Shown in pieces: positions 62,709-64,000 of a stretch of DNA of 64,000 bases (positions are counted from its first letter, which is position 1; every line of letters begins with the position of its first letter). Made by a program: the position numbers and the translations under genes. The notes below the pieces were generated by a model. The model ran no database searches. It saw only the letters and a program-made list of their open reading frames with translations, and was not told the origin of the DNA. Origin of the DNA: Branchiostoma floridae. Taxonomy: Eukaryota > Chordata > Leptocardii > Amphioxiformes > Branchiostomatidae. The DNA lies in assembly GCF_000003815.2 (NCBI RefSeq), contig NC_049993.1:16266897-16330896 (forward strand), given 5' to 3'.

Positions 62709-63020
62709 CAATTTGAAAAATGTGAAAGAACTGATGATTTTGGGTCAGTAGAACTAGAAGTTCTCTCTTTAATGTTTAGATAATGAAATTGTGGCAAGAT
62801 TTGCTGCCATTTTTAAGCCAGCTAGAGTATACAAATGAAGTTTCTGTGCAGCTAAAGTGAAAATGATACAATTTGAAAAATGTGAAAGAACTGATGATTT
62901 TGGGTCAGAAAATGTAGATCTCTCTTTAATGTTTAGGTAATGAAATTGTGGCAAGATTTACTGCCATTTTTTAACCAGCTAGAATGTAGCTATTTTGTGT
63001 ATCTAAGGTAAAAAGGATGC
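62709..63020. repeat. tandem duplication, 160-bp unit
   Basis: CAATTTGAAAAATGTGAAAG starts at 62709 and 62869, with matching sequence through GGCAAGATTT-CTGCCATTTTT in both copies and a less similar 3' end. Confidence 0.85.
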
Positions 63021-64000
63021 ACTTTGATGCTTCATTTCGGAAAAGAAATCTTCCTTGATCATTCTGTTGGCCATAAATCAACCTTTCCGAAGAGGCTGCA
63101 CAAAATGAACTGATGGTTGTTCAAAGGCAAACCTGTCCCCATTCTTTCAGTTTCCATAAACCAGCAAATCTGCTCCACAATTTAGGCTTTTAAACCCACT
63201 CTGCTGGCAATATCCTTCCTGTGATAAAAGTGGACAGTACGATTCATCATTCGTAACTGCAAAAAATGGCGTATACTGTTATATGCCAAGGGTATTTTCC
63301 TTCATGCTGAAAAAATTGCAAAATTGCTATACAACAGTGGATAACAAATCAGCTCTACATTTGTCTTCAAACAGTTAACCCTACGGGATGCAGTATTCAT
63401 GCACAAAAGAAAAACAAAGAAAGAATTCTTTTACAAAAATGTATGCTGCTTGCCTGTCAGTTAAGGAAAATCATCATTTAACTCAAAAGTGAAAAAGATT
63501 ATTTTAGATCGTCATGTGTAGAGTTTGAGGTCCACTTTAATCAGTTGACACAACCAAGGAGGTCATTTTTTCAACCTCTTTGACACAGCTAAACCTAAGC
63601 AGTTGTGGAAGTATGTGCTGTATGAGAGACCTTATCTACTTGGCAGGCTACTGAAACTGGGGGGCAGAGCCATTGGCATGTAGGCATGACCCATAGGTCA
63701 GAGGTCACTAATAATGCTGGGGCTTTGGCATCCGAGTCAGTAAATGGCAACTGTACATTTAGACGTAAGGAAAAATGGAAGAGAAACTTTGTGACTGTCT
63801 TACAATCTAATTTGTTGGCAAGATGTATTCCTCCCCTTTTGATGAAAATTTCAGCTAGCCTTTAAATTGTTGCATTTCCATATGAGATTTTGACTGCTAC
63901 TGATGGAGCATAGAAATTTGCTGAGTGATAGCAAAGGCAAACTAATAGCAGTAGTGCGTCTGCAAAAGAAAAACCACACACGAAAAGAATACATTGATGA

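Larger units (their letters stand above)
59298..64000 (+). other. intron after the Ig1 exon (runs off the window)
   Basis: Begins with gtgagc (phase 1). No second Ig-domain exon is visible before the window end, so the intron is at least 4.7 kb. It contains the 128-bp and 160-bp tandem repeats and two island-like segments (60.4 and 61.8 kb). Confidence 0.85.

Overview
The window looks like non-coding-rich genomic DNA from an animal, most likely a lancelet (Branchiostoma); the genus is an inference. The supporting evidence is AT-leaning DNA with very long introns, many short palindromic DNA transposons and minisatellites, and one clearly recognisable gene that sits close to its vertebrate orthologues. 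There are no bacterial-style genes, operons or CRISPR arrays.

The only protein-coding gene I can support is the 5' part of a LAR-type (type IIa) receptor protein tyrosine phosphatase, orthologous to the vertebrate PTPRS/PTPRD/PTPRF group, on the + strand. Its start-codon and signal-peptide exon (coding 46754-46853) and its first immunoglobulin-domain exon (58995-59297) have consensus splice sites and join in phase 1. The joint reads ...AAAEEPPTIIRAPVD..., as in vertebrate LAR proteins. Two candidate 5'-untranslated exons lie upstream: one ending at 9769 behind a GC-rich, promoter-like stretch (about 9100-9300), and one at 22365-22463. The gene would then start near 9.2 kb and run off the right edge. 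The second Ig domain, the fibronectin repeats, the membrane segment and the phosphatase domains are not in the window.

Layout: 1-9.1 kb is upstream DNA with microsatellites, a truncated retrotransposon 3' end and small hairpin MITEs. 9.1-9.8 kb is the candidate promoter and first exon. 9.8-22.4 kb is intron, containing a 1.3-kb hAT-type element (19748-21058). 22.4-46.7 kb is intron with tandem repeats, a 5-bp-TSD hAT-like element, hairpin MITEs, retroposon tails and several GC-rich islands that could be conserved regulatory DNA. 46.7-59 kb is a 12-kb intron with a 369-bp MITE, a 123-bp minisatellite and a second 5-bp-TSD hAT-like element. 59.3-64 kb is intron with two more duplications and two island-like segments.

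The most notable points are: an N-glycosylation sequon in the heparan-sulfate-binding loop of Ig1; a hAT element that seems to carry a CpG-rich promoter-like segment; a matched pair of 5-bp-TSD elements whose subterminal palindromes have diverged in parallel; and a hammerhead-ribozyme-like core in a retroposon tail. I found no wholly new multi-gene system.
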